Positions 45,525-53,827 of a DNA stretch of 64,000 nt are shown here, piece after piece (positions within the stretch are counted from its first letter, which is position 1; the number at the start of each line of letters is the position of its first letter). Position numbers and translations under genes: made by a program. The DNA comes from Roseovarius sp. TE539 (GTDB lineage Bacteria > Pseudomonadota > Alphaproteobacteria > Rhodobacterales > Rhodobacteraceae). The stretch is taken from positions 124,001 to 188,000 of the forward strand of contig NZ_QNGB01000002.1 of NCBI RefSeq assembly GCF_003298505.1, read 5' to 3'. Below the pieces are notes generated by a model. The model did not search any database. It was not told the origin of the DNA and saw only the letters and a list, made by a program, of their open reading frames with translations.

Positions 45525-46871
45525 TCACTCGCCCCGTATCGCCACCATCTGGCCCGGATCCAGCGGCAGCCCCGAGGGCACCTCGGCGGGCGCGCCCAAC
45601 CGGCCTTCGCGTGCCGACGGATCGGTCAGCGCCTCCAGAAAAGCCAGGATCGCGTCGACCTCTCGGTCGTTCAGCGCGACCGGCGTGATGTCGACGGACA
45701 TGCCGATGCGCAGCATCTCGTCGAAATCGGCGAGGGCCTCCGTATCCGACGCCGGCATCGCGAAATCGGGCAGCCGGGCCTTTTCGGGGGTATACTCGGC
45801 CAGCATGGTCAGCGGATCGAGGTGGTGGCGGACCATGTCCTCGAGCCGGGCATACGCGCCGTTGTGGCCGTAAGGGGCCGTGAGGGTCACATTGCGCAGG
45901 CTGGGGGTCCGGAAACGGTAGCGATCCCGAGGGTCCGCGGTCACGGCGCCGCGCCCGTGATCGGCGTATCCCGCGCGCCCGTGCCCCTTGCCGGGACCGA
46001 GCGGTGGCAGGCCGATGGCATGGAAATCGTGATCCGTCTGGAACGGGCCGGAATGGCAGGCCGCGCAGCCGGCCTTGTTGTAGAACAGGTTCATGCCGTG
46101 CAGTTGCCGATTGGACAGGGCCGCGTCGTTCCCGTTGAGGAAAGCGTCGAACCGGCTGTCGGTGCTGCGAAACTCGAAGGTGATGAAATCGGCGATCACG
46201 CCGGCGATGTCGGTGATGTGTACCGGCTCCGCCGGTCCAAGAAGCCACGCAAAGCGCCGGCGGTATTCCGGTATCGCCGCCACCCGCCCGGCCAGGATCT
46301 GCCAGGCACCGTCAAGTCCGCGGATCCGGCCCGCGGCCGCGGCATCTGCAACCGGGTTTTCTCCGGGGTGGCCCGCCATCTCGTCGGCCGAGACGAGCGG
46401 CATGAGCGCCTGCGCTGCCAGGACCGATGGCAAGGGCCGTTCCAGCATCGCCCCTTCCGGCATGCGAATGTTGAACCGCGCATCGTCATCCGCCTGTACC
46501 CGGCCGTCATGAAACAGCGTGGTGAACCCCCGCGCCCCGAGATTGAAGAGCGCCGGCGCATGGCGCGGCACCCGCGCCGGCGGCAGGTTGGAAAGGCCCG
46601 GCCGGCGATCGCTGCCAAGCCCCTGGCCGCCTTCGCCAATTCCCAGCGATACCGCGTCTCCCGACCCCATATCGGGGTGGTGGCAGGTGGCACAGGAAAT
46701 GTTGCGGTTGCCGGACAGGACGGGATCGAAGAAAAGGTCGCGCCCGAGAAGCACCGCTGTGGCTCCGGGCACCGGGAAGTGGTCCGGGGTCACCGCCTCG
46801 GGCAGCGAGTCGGCCAGAGAGAGGCTGGCCTGGAGGGATAGGATGCCGGCGGTGACCCACGTTCTGAACAC
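45525..46871 (-). CDS. Di-heme cytochrome c peroxidase / MauG family protein
   Basis: A 448-residue periplasmic protein with a signal peptide (ILSLQASLSLA cleavage region) and two c-type heme motifs, CATCH and CAACH. LGRDLFFDPVLSGNRNISC and PSLRNVTLTAPYGHNGAY are standard for the CcpA/MauG family, which reduces peroxide or oxidises protein substrates. The start is GTG at 46871. No methylamine dehydrogenase genes are near, so a peroxidase role is more likely. Convergent or coupled partners are not seen. Confidence 0.88.
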   Translation of the reverse strand: MFRTWVTAGILSLQASLSLADSLPEAVTPDHFPVPGATAVLLGRDLFFDPVLSGNRNISCATCHHPDMGSGDAVSLGIGEGGQGLGSDRRPGLSNLPPARVPRHAPALFNLGARGFTTLFHDGRVQADDDARFNIRMPEGAMLERPLPSVLAAQALMPLVSADEMAGHPGENPVADAAAAGRIRGLDGAWQILAGRVAAIPEYRRRFAWLLGPAEPVHITDIAGVIADFITFEFRSTDSRFDAFLNGNDAALSNRQLHGMNLFYNKAGCAACHSGPFQTDHDFHAIGLPPLGPGKGHGRAGYADHGRGAVTADPRDRYRFRTPSLRNVTLTAPYGHNGAYARLEDMVRHHLDPLTMLAEYTPEKARLPDFAMPASDTEALADFDEMLRIGMSVDITPVALNDREVDAILAFLEALTDPSAREGRLGAPAEVPSGLPLDPGQMVAIRGE

Positions 46872-47020
46872 GACCCGAGTACTCCACTCATGATCTCGGA
46901 TCAGACCTTACCGATTGAAATGCGGCGGAAAAACGGCAAATGTGGAAAAAATGCGGCGCAAATTTGGAAACATTCCACAGGGTTTTGATTCCAATATATT
47001 TTTGAGCGCCGCACCCGGTG
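46872..47020. other. AT-rich intergenic segment with direct repeat
   Basis: AAATGCGGCG occurs at 46918-46927 and 46949-46958, and GGAAAAA-type runs lie between. The segment probably holds the promoter of the di-heme peroxidase gene. No further element was recognised. Confidence 0.35.
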
Positions 47021-47806
47021 TCACTGCTGCCATTCGGGGGGGCGTTTTTCCAGAAACGCGCTGATGCCCTCGGCCGTGTCGCTGTCGAGCATGTTCTCGA
47101 CCATCACGGCACCGGTATGGGCATAGGCCTGATCGAGTGGCATCTCGAGCTGGTCGTAGAAGGCGCGCTTGCCGATCCGCACCGCGCTGCCCAGCTTGCC
47201 TGCAACAGTTTCCGCCAGCTCCATCGTGGCGGCGTCAAGCTGGTCATGCGGGACGGCGCGGTTGATCAGGCCCAGCTCGCGCGCCCGGCCGGTTTCCACG
47301 AATTCTCCGGTCGTCAGCATCTCGAAGGCCTGCTTGCGGGGAATGTTGCGGGAGAGCGCGACCATCGGCGTGGAGCAGAACAGCCCGATATTCACACCGT
47401 TGACACCGAATCGGGTGCTCTCGGCGGCCACGGCCATGTCGCAGGAGGCGACAAGCTGACAGCCGGCGGCGGTGGCGATGCCGTGCGGCGCGGCGATGAC
47501 AGGTTGCGGCAGGTTCCGGATCGCTGTCATCACGCTTGTACAGCGGCTGAAGAGATCGGCGAAATAGGCGCGCCCCCCGTCCTCGGACTGGCGACCGGCC
47601 GTCATTTCCTTGAGGTCGTGCCCGGCGCAGAAAGCCTTTCCGGCACCGCCAAGGGTGACGACGCGGATCGCCGGCTCTTCGGCAATGCGGTCCAGTTCGG
47701 CCTGCAGTGCGGCCAGCATCGCGTCCGACAATGCGTTGAGCTTGCCGGGATCGTTCAGGATCAGGCGGGCCACGGGCCCGTCGTCGGTGCGGTCGAGAAT
47801 TGCCAT
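47021..47806 (-). CDS. Enoyl-CoA hydratase/isomerase family protein
   Basis: A 261-residue crotonase-fold enzyme. AGKAFCAGHDLKEM forms the first oxyanion-hole strand, AAPHGIATAAGCQLVASCDMA the second. The Glu pair of classical enoyl-CoA hydratases is not present in the standard positions (FCSTPMVALSRNI), so the reaction is uncertain. Sequence resembles the ECHDC3-type group. It is divergent from the thioesterase gene. Confidence 0.85.
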   Translation of the reverse strand: MAILDRTDDGPVARLILNDPGKLNALSDAMLAALQAELDRIAEEPAIRVVTLGGAGKAFCAGHDLKEMTAGRQSEDGGRAYFADLFSRCTSVMTAIRNLPQPVIAAPHGIATAAGCQLVASCDMAVAAESTRFGVNGVNIGLFCSTPMVALSRNIPRKQAFEMLTTGEFVETGRARELGLINRAVPHDQLDAATMELAETVAGKLGSAVRIGKRAFYDQLEMPLDQAYAHTGAVMVENMLDSDTAEGISAFLEKRPPEWQQ

Positions 47807-47864
47807 CTTGTATCTCCCAGATCGTTGTGGCCATGTCTAACCGCGATTTGACGGAGAGAAAAGC

Positions 47865-48293
47865 ATGGGTCTGGAAATGACCGCCGAAGAGGTGATGGAT
47901 TTCATCGACGAGGTGTTCCCGCAGGTCTCGGGCGAATTCACCATCGAGGCTCTTGAAGAGATGCGAATCACCGTGCGCCTCAATGTGGGCGAACGGCACC
48001 TGCGGCCCGGCGGCACGGTGTCGGGGCCGTCCATCTTCGCGCTGGCGGATGTGTCGGTCTACATGGCGATCCTGGCGATGATCGGCCCCCGTGGCCTTGC
48101 GGTGACCACGAGTTCCAGCATCGATTTCATGCGCAAACCGGCCGCGCGCACCGACCTGATCGCCGAGTGCCGGTTGCTCAAGCTGGGCCGGGTGCTTGCG
48201 GTCGGCGATGTGCTGATCCGCTCGGACGGGACCGACGCCCCGGTGGCGCGGGCCAGCCTCACCTATTCCATCCCCCCGCAGGGATCCGGGTGA
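47865..48293 (+). CDS. PaaI-type acyl-CoA thioesterase
   Basis: A 142-residue hot-dog protein. LRPGGTVSGPSIFALADVSVYMAIL and SSIDFMRKPAARTDLIAE are the typical segments of PaaI/YbgC-like thioesterases. GGAGAGAAAAGC precedes the ATG. It is divergent from the enoyl-CoA hydratase gene, which suggests a shared CoA-thioester pathway; specific substrate unknown. Confidence 0.85.
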   Translation: MGLEMTAEEVMDFIDEVFPQVSGEFTIEALEEMRITVRLNVGERHLRPGGTVSGPSIFALADVSVYMAILAMIGPRGLAVTTSSSIDFMRKPAARTDLIAECRLLKLGRVLAVGDVLIRSDGTDAPVARASLTYSIPPQGSG

Positions 48294-48308
48294 AACGCGG
48301 CGCCGCCG

Positions 48309-48360
48309 CTTCATCTTTCTTCCAATACTCCCGCCGGAGGCATCCGGGGCAGCGGCCGGA
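48309..48360 (+). repeat. Dispersed intergenic repeat, copy 1
   Basis: CTTCATCTTTC-N4-AATACTC, then a G-rich part with GGGGCAG-N-GGCC. The same core spacing recurs at 59069-59120. Both copies lie in intergenic DNA. Confidence 0.6.
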
Positions 48361-48500
48361 GGCCGGTGGCGAGAGGCCCCGCGCGCACCCGCGGCGCGCT
48401 CCTTTGCAAAAGGGGCCGGGGGGTATCGCAGTGCATGGGGTATTATGATACCGAAATTGCAACCTCCTGCAAACACGCAACAAATTCTGATCCCGGCAAC

Positions 48501-48528
48501 TTGACCTGCCGGGTGCAATGTTTATAAC
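48501..48528 (+). promoter_or_regulatory. Candidate rplM-rpsI promoter
   Basis: TTGACC (48501-48506) and TATAAC (48523-48528) with a 16-base spacer; both hexamers differ from consensus by one base. The start codon of rplM is about 75 bases further. Confidence 0.65.
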
Positions 48529-48606
48529 CCGCCCATCCGCCGACCGGGAGCCGCCTCACGGGCACCGCGGCGCAAGATACACCGTCAGCCAAAGGTTTCA
48601 CCTGAC

Positions 48607-49071
48607 ATGAAGACATATTCTGCAACACCGGCAGATATCGACAAGAAATGGATCCTGATCGACGCCGAAGGCGTGGTTCTGGGACGTCTCGCCTCGATCA
48701 TCGCCACGCGCCTGCGCGGCAAGCACAAGGCCGGTTTCACGCCCAACATGGACATGGGCGACAACGTGATCGTCATCAATGCCGACAAGGTCCAGCTGAC
48801 CGGGCGCAAGCGCGAGAACCCGAACTACTGGCACACCGGCCATCCGGGCGGCATAAAGTCGCGCACCACCGCCGAGATCCTCGAGGGTGCCCACCCCGAA
48901 CGGGTGGTGACGCAGGCGGTCAAGCGGATGCTGCCCGGCAATCGGCTGGCGCGGCGGCAGATGACCCATCTGCGCGTCTATGCCGGCACCGAGCATCCCC
49001 ACGAGGCCCAGGGCCCCGAGGTGCTCGACGTCAAGAACATGAACTCGAAGAACACGCGGGTGGCTTACTGA
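48607..49071 (+). CDS. rplM: 50S ribosomal protein L13
   Basis: A 154-residue large-subunit protein. [45 protein letters not shown] and [18 protein letters not shown] are uL13 signatures. Its stop overlaps the rpsI start (TGATGG), the conserved L13-S9 operon. Confidence 0.99.
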   Translation: MKTYSATPADIDKKWILIDAEGVVLGRLASIIATRLRGKHKAGFTPNMDMGDNVIVINADKVQLTGRKRENPNYWHTGHPGGIKSRTTAEILEGAHPERVVTQAVKRMLPGNRLARRQMTHLRVYAGTEHPHEAQGPEVLDVKNMNSKNTRVAY

Positions 49072-49559
49072 TGGCTGAAGAAATCAATTCCCTCGAAGGT
49101 CTGGAAGCGGTCGCCGAGGGCGTCGCGGCGCAGGCCGATACCCAACCCGCCCGCGAGCCCGTCCGTGACGAGCTCGGGCGGTCCTATGCCACCGGAAGGC
49201 GCAAGGACGCCGCCGCGCGCGTCTGGATCAAGCCCGGCTCGGGCAAGGTCAGCGTCAACGGCAAGGAAATGGGCAAGTATTTCGCCCGCCCGGTGCTTCA
49301 GATGATCCTGCGTCAGCCCTTCACCGTGGCCGGTGTCGAGGATCAGTTCGATGTCATGGCCACCGTCAAGGGTGGTGGCCTGAGCGGGCAGGCGGGGGCC
49401 GTCAAGCATGGTATCTCCAAGGCGCTGCAGCTTTATGATCCGTCGCTGCGCGCGCCGCTCAAGGCGGCCGGGTTCCTGACCCGTGACAGCCGCGTCGTCG
49501 AGCGCAAGAAATTCGGCCGCGCCAAGGCCCGCCGGAGCTTCCAGTTCTCCAAGCGCTGA
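49071..49559 (+). CDS. rpsI: 30S ribosomal protein S9
   Basis: A 162-residue uS9 with a 30-residue acidic N-terminal extension ([20 protein letters not shown]) common in Alphaproteobacteria, then [33 protein letters not shown] and the basic C-terminus RRSFQFSKR that reaches the P site. A strong terminator follows 25 bases later. Confidence 0.99.
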   Translation: MAEEINSLEGLEAVAEGVAAQADTQPAREPVRDELGRSYATGRRKDAAARVWIKPGSGKVSVNGKEMGKYFARPVLQMILRQPFTVAGVEDQFDVMATVKGGGLSGQAGAVKHGISKALQLYDPSLRAPLKAAGFLTRDSRVVERKKFGRAKARRSFQFSKR

Positions 49560-49584
49560 CCGCGCCCCGGATCGAGCATTTGTT

Positions 49585-49611
49585 GGGCCGTCCGGAAGGG
49601 CGGCCCTTTTT
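49585..49611 (+). terminator. Rho-independent terminator after rpsI
   Basis: GGGCCGTCC and GGGCGGCCC form a nine-base-pair stem (one G-U) closed by GGAA, followed by five T. Confidence 0.9.
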
Positions 49612-49813
49612 CTTTCGCCGCCGCGGAACCGCACAAGATCTGTCACAGCTTGGTCAGACGGCTGTCGCACGCATTGCGCGGATGCCCCGATGCAACGCCC
49701 GGACCGGGACGGGGAGGGCGGCAAAAGCGGCGGCGCGTGACGGGCTGTGGCGGCGCGCAGCGGGTCCTCTTGCGCGCCGCGGCGGGGGTTGCTATCTGCA
49801 CCCGCAGTGTAAC

Positions 49814-49830
49814 CCGATCAATTTGATCGG
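49814..49830. promoter_or_regulatory. 17-bp dyad upstream of the ABC ATPase gene
   Basis: CCGATCA-ATT-TGATCGG is a perfect inverted repeat with 7-bp arms, 18 bases before the TTG start. It may be an operator; no regulator is assigned. Confidence 0.4.
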
Positions 49831-49847
49831 AAAAAGCGGAGCCCGCG

Positions 49848-50939
49848 TTGGAGCCCTCTATTCCCAGGCTGGAAACCCGTCACCTCGTGCGGCGCTATGA
49901 CGGGCGCACCGTGGTGGATGACGTGTCGCTGCAGGTACAGCCCGGGCAGGTGACCTGCCTGCTGGGGCCGTCCGGCTGCGGCAAGTCCACGACGCTGAGG
50001 ATGATCGCCGGGGTCGAGATGCAGGACTCGGGCGAGATCCTGGTCGATGGCAACCTTGTTTGCGACACGGTTTTCCGGGTGCCGCCCGAACGGCGCCATA
50101 TCGGCCTTATGTTTCAGGACTTCGCGCTTTTCCCGCATCTAAACGTCGCCGACAATGTCTCGTTCGGGCTCAGCGGTGACAAGGCGGCGATGCAGGCCCG
50201 CGTCGGGGAGCTGCTGGAGCGGGTGGGCATGAGCGATTACCTTGAGGCGTGGCCGCATGAGCTGTCAGGCGGCGAACAGCAGCGCGTGGCACTGGCCCGT
50301 GCGCTGGCGCCACGGCCGCGGATCATGCTGATGGACGAACCCTTCTCGGGGCTCGACAACCGTCTGCGCGATGGCATCCGTGACGAGACCCTTGATATCC
50401 TGCGCGAACAGGACACTGCCGTCCTGCTGGTCACCCACGAGCCCGACGAGGCGATGCGCATGGCCGACGAGATCGCGTTGATGCGCGGCGGACGGATCGT
50501 TCAGCAGGGGGCGCCCTATAATATCTACAACGCGCCCGCGGATCGCGACGCGGTGGCGTTTTTCAGCGATATCAACGTGATACGGGGCCGGGTCGAGGGA
50601 TCGTTGGTGCAGACCGCCTTTGGCCAGTTCCTGGCGCCGGGGGTGCACGAGGGCAACGAGGTGGATATCGTGGTGCGCCCGCAACACATAAAGATCGACT
50701 TCGACCGGGGCGGGCGCGGGCCCGATCCCACGATCGAGACGGGCACCGCCGCGCGCGGCGTCGTACAGCGGGCGCGTTTCATGGGCTCGGAAAGCCTGGT
50801 CGAGTTTCGCATGGATCATGACGGGTCGATCTTCAAGGCGACGGTGCCCAACGTGTTCCTGCCGGCCAGGGGCAAGCCGTTGTGGCTGATGATCCGGCGT
50901 GAGCGCTGTTTCGTGTTTCCGGTGGAGGATGGCGCATGA
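49848..50939 (+). CDS. ABC transporter ATP-binding protein (FbpC/PotA type)
   Basis: A 363-residue nucleotide-binding subunit: Walker A GPSGCGKST, Q-loop FQDFALFPHL, signature LSGGEQQRVALARALAP, Walker B IMLMDEP, then a C-terminal TOBE domain from about residue 240. Similar proteins power iron(III), sulfate or polyamine import. No permease or binding-protein gene adjoins it. The TTG start at 49848 is supported by GGAG eight bases upstream. An SDR gene follows within 20 bases. Confidence 0.85.
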   Translation: MEPSIPRLETRHLVRRYDGRTVVDDVSLQVQPGQVTCLLGPSGCGKSTTLRMIAGVEMQDSGEILVDGNLVCDTVFRVPPERRHIGLMFQDFALFPHLNVADNVSFGLSGDKAAMQARVGELLERVGMSDYLEAWPHELSGGEQQRVALARALAPRPRIMLMDEPFSGLDNRLRDGIRDETLDILREQDTAVLLVTHEPDEAMRMADEIALMRGGRIVQQGAPYNIYNAPADRDAVAFFSDINVIRGRVEGSLVQTAFGQFLAPGVHEGNEVDIVVRPQHIKIDFDRGGRGPDPTIETGTAARGVVQRARFMGSESLVEFRMDHDGSIFKATVPNVFLPARGKPLWLMIRRERCFVFPVEDGA

Positions 50940-50958
50940 ACCGCCGGGGGAGAGCGCG

Positions 50959-51714
50959 ATGCGGGATTTGACAGGGCGCCGCGCGCTGGTTACGGGCGGC
51001 GCCGGGGGCATCGGAATGGCCTGTGCCAAGGGGCTGCTGGAGGCCGGTGCGCATGTCACCATCGCGGACCGCGACGACGCGCCCTGTGCCAAGGCCCTCG
51101 CTGAATTGCCAAGGGGCGCCGAGGCCATCGCCTTCGACGTGGCCGACCGCGCCGCCTGTGAAACGGCGTTCGCGGCGCTGGCGGATCGCGGGGGCGTGGA
51201 CATTCTGGTGACCAGTGCCGCGATCGTGAAGGCGGCGCCGATCCTCGATTTCGATCATGGCGAATGGCAGCGCATCCTTGACGTGAACCTGACCGGCACG
51301 TTTTCGTGTTGCCAGCTTGCCGGGCGGCAGATGGTGGCGCGGGGCTGGGGCCGGATCGTGACAATGAGTTCGGTCAACGGCCAGATCGCGAATGCCGGGC
51401 GTGGCGCCTATTCCTGTACCAAAGGGGGCGTCGATATGCTGACACGGCTTCTGGCGGCCGAACTCGGACCTTCCGGCGTGACGGCGAACGCTGTTGCGCC
51501 CATCCCGGTGGATACGCCGATGATCCGGCAGGTACACGGGCCGGGCGACCGTGCGCTTTGGCATGCGCAGACACCCATTGAACGCTACGCGCGCCCCGAG
51601 GAGGTGGCCGCGGCGGTCACGTTCCTGGCCTCGGAGGCCGCGGCTTTTGTCAACGGTCATGTCCTGAATGTCGATGGCGGTTTCATGGCGTCCGGAATTC
51701 TGCCGCGCGGCTGA
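50959..51714 (+). CDS. SDR family oxidoreductase
   Basis: A 251-residue short-chain dehydrogenase. TGGAGGIGMACAKG (cofactor glycine motif), the NLTG segment, and the catalytic triad Ser in VTMSSVNG plus YSCTKGG (Tyr and Lys). ALNVDGGFM-type LNVDGGFMASG ends the fold. In SDRs the motif ADRDD at the second strand end suggests NAD preference. Substrate unknown. It is close to the ABC ATPase gene on the same strand. Confidence 0.88.
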   Translation: MRDLTGRRALVTGGAGGIGMACAKGLLEAGAHVTIADRDDAPCAKALAELPRGAEAIAFDVADRAACETAFAALADRGGVDILVTSAAIVKAAPILDFDHGEWQRILDVNLTGTFSCCQLAGRQMVARGWGRIVTMSSVNGQIANAGRGAYSCTKGGVDMLTRLLAAELGPSGVTANAVAPIPVDTPMIRQVHGPGDRALWHAQTPIERYARPEEVAAAVTFLASEAAAFVNGHVLNVDGGFMASGILPRG

Positions 51715-51844
51715 CCGGGGAATCCGGGGAAATTCCGCGCAGCACCCGCATTGATGCTTTCATCCCGGCTGGCAAGCTATTAGATACGGTTGACGATATT
51801 CCCGGGGCTGCTCAAGAATGGCTCCGATACTGGGAGATGAATAC

Positions 51845-52069
51845 ATGCTGAACAATATCGGCCTTCCCGGCCTTCTTCTGATCGCGGTGGTCGTGCTCGT
51901 GCTTTTCGGACGCGGCAAGATCTCGTCGCTCATGGGCGAGGTCGGCAAGGGCATCACCTCGTTCAAGAAGGGCGTGAGCGAAGGCAACAAGGAACTCGAG
52001 GACGAAACCGCCGCCGCGGAGGACGCGGCGAAGGACGTCACGCCCGAAGACGAAAAAGACAAGGCCTGA
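51845..52069 (+). CDS. tatA: Sec-independent protein translocase TatA
   Basis: A 74-residue Tat[23 protein letters not shown] is the membrane helix, [21 protein letters not shown] the hinge and amphipathic helix, then an acidic tail. ATG 51845 is chosen by the family start; the frame opens from 51818. It begins a tatA-tatB-tatC set on the plus strand, seven bases before tatB. Confidence 0.93.
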   Translation: MLNNIGLPGLLLIAVVVLVLFGRGKISSLMGEVGKGITSFKKGVSEGNKELEDETAAAEDAAKDVTPEDEKDKA

Positions 52070-52076
52070 GCCGCCG

Positions 52077-52901
52077 ATGCTTGACCTTGGCTGGACCGAG
52101 CTGCTGGTGATCGGTGTCGTGGCACTGATTGTCGTGGGGCCCAAAGACCTGCCCGGCATGTTCCGCACGGTCGGCAATTTCGTCGGCAAGGCCAAGCGCA
52201 TGGCACGCGATTTCAGCCAGGCGATGAACGATGCGGCGGACGATACCGGGGTCAAGGATGTCTCGGACAGCCTGCGCAAGGCGTCCAATCCGATGGGCAG
52301 CGCGCTGGACGAAGTCAAGAAGACGACGGAAAGTTTCACCGCCTCGACGATGGCCGGCCCCAAGGGCAAGCTGTCCGAGGAGCGGCAGGAACAGGCGGAC
52401 CGCATCCGCGAGAAATCGGCCGAGATTGCCGAGGAAAGGATCGCGCGCGAAAAGGAAGAGGCCAGGGCCACCGAAGAGGAGGCACAAACCGGTCAAGCCG
52501 GGGACGCCGGTACCGACGCCGACAGTGATGGGTCCGCCCCCGCGAAAACCCCGGCCAAGAAGGCCACGGCGAAGAAATCCGCCACCAAGGCGGGCACGGC
52601 CGGGACAGCGGCGAAAACGACAGCGGGAAAGACCCGATCAAAGTCCACGAGCGCCGCGAAGAAGACCGCTACCGCCAAAAGCGCCGCCGCCGCCGACGGG
52701 GCCGAGGACGCCGCAAAGCCGGCGACCAAGGCGAATAAAGGCAAGGCAAGTACGGGCAAGGCGGGCACGGACAAGACGAAGAGCGGCAAGACCGCCTCCG
52801 GCCGCAAGCCGGCGTCGCGCAAGAACACGTCCCGGAAGGCCCCCGCCAAGGGTAGCACGTCCGGGAAAGCGCCGGGAAAGACCGCTGAGGACAAGGCATG
52901 A
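52077..52901 (+). CDS. tatB: Sec-independent protein translocase TatB with histone H1-like Lys/Ala-rich tail
   Basis: A 274-residue TatB. MLDLGWTELLVIGVVALIVVGPKDLP is the standard membrane helix and hinge, and the amphipathic/coiled region runs to about residue 140. From about residue 155 to the end, a 120-residue tail holds 27 Lys and 4 Arg in AKK/AKT/GKA steps with few other types, resembling histone H1-like or Hc1 tails. Most TatB proteins lack such a tail and are 110-180 residues. The tail faces the cytoplasm. It overlaps tatC by four bases. Confidence 0.9.
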   Translation: MLDLGWTELLVIGVVALIVVGPKDLPGMFRTVGNFVGKAKRMARDFSQAMNDAADDTGVKDVSDSLRKASNPMGSALDEVKKTTESFTASTMAGPKGKLSEERQEQADRIREKSAEIAEERIAREKEEARATEEEAQTGQAGDAGTDADSDGSAPAKTPAKKATAKKSATKAGTAGTAAKTTAGKTRSKSTSAAKKTATAKSAAAADGAEDAAKPATKANKGKASTGKAGTDKTKSGKTASGRKPASRKNTSRKAPAKGSTSGKAPGKTAEDKA

Positions 52902-53827
52902 GCCCTTCCGACGAGATCGAGGACAGCTCGGCCCCGCTTATCGAACATCTGGCAGAGTTGCGCACGCGGCTAATCCGCTGCGTCGTCGGTTTCCTGATCG
53001 GCATGATCATCTGCTTCACGGTTGCAACCCCGATCTTCAATTTCCTGACCGCGCCGCTTTGTGACGTTCTGGCCAGCCGTGGCCAGGATTGCGACCTGAT
53101 CTTCATCAGCCCGCAGGAAGGGTTCTTCGTGGCGATCAAGGTTTCGCTTCTGGGCGGCTTCATGCTGTCCTTTCCCTACATCGCGGGGCAGATGTGGCGG
53201 TTCGTCGCGCCGGGGCTCTACAGGTCCGAGAAGGGGGCGTTCCTGCCGTTCCTGATCGCCTCGCCCTTCATGTTCGTCCTTGGCGCCGCTTTCGCCTTCT
53301 ATGTCGTGACACCGCTGGCCTACGATTTCTTTCTCGGGTTCCAGCAGTTCGGGCAGGGCGGAGAGGCGGTTCCGGCGGGCGATCCGCAGGCCGCCGCGCC
53401 GCTGAGTGTGGTGTTCCAGGGGTCGGCGCAGGAGTACCTGAACCTGACCATAAAGTTCATCGTCGCCTTCGGCCTGTGTTTCCAGTTGCCGGTTCTGCTG
53501 ACACTGATGGGCAAGGCGGGCCTGGTCAGCGCGGAGGGTTTGCGCGGGGTGCGGAAATACGCCGTTGTGGGCATCCTGGTGCTCGCCGCCCTGGTGACCC
53601 CGCCGGACGTGATCACGCAGGTGATCCTGTTCGTGGTTGTCTACGGGCTTTACGAGGTGTCGATCTGGCTGGTGCTGAGGGTGGAACGGCAGCGCGAGGA
53701 AAAGCTGCGCGCCGAAGGCCTGTGGTTCGAGGATGACGACGAAGAGCCCGACCCGATGGAGGCCGAATTCGACGACGAGGACGACGAGGACGGCACGGAG
53801 GACGACAACTCCGGGAGGGACAGGTGA
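52898..53827 (+). CDS. tatC: Sec-independent protein translocase TatC with acidic C-terminal tail
   Basis: A 309-residue, six-helix membrane receptor for twin-arginine signal peptides. HLAELRTRLIRC at the N-terminus and PQEGFFVAIKVSLLGG, FPYIAGQMWRFVAPGLY are TatC signatures. The last 33 residues, about 277-309, hold 20 Asp/Glu and only two Arg. This tail is cytoplasmic, as is the basic TatB tail. The stop overlaps the GTG start of the DUF815 gene. Confidence 0.95.
   Translation: MSPSDEIEDSSAPLIEHLAELRTRLIRCVVGFLIGMIICFTVATPIFNFLTAPLCDVLASRGQDCDLIFISPQEGFFVAIKVSLLGGFMLSFPYIAGQMWRFVAPGLYRSEKGAFLPFLIASPFMFVLGAAFAFYVVTPLAYDFFLGFQQFGQGGEAVPAGDPQAAAPLSVVFQGSAQEYLNLTIKFIVAFGLCFQLPVLLTLMGKAGLVSAEGLRGVRKYAVVGILVLAALVTPPDVITQVILFVVVYGLYEVSIWLVLRVERQREEKLRAEGLWFEDDDEEPDPMEAEFDDEDDEDGTEDDNSGRDR

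Larger units (their letters stand above)
48294..48606. other. Intergenic region before rplM
   Basis: This 313-base gap holds one copy of a dispersed repeat (48309-48360) and the probable rplM promoter (48501-48528). A GC-rich middle part (48360-48420) can fold into hairpins but shows no clear RNA gene. Nothing else was recognised. Confidence 0.5.

Noticed and set aside
46918..46958. AAATGCGGCG direct repeat before the di-heme peroxidase gene as an operator
   Set aside because: Only two short copies in an AT-rich stretch, with no dyad symmetry and no adjacent regulator.
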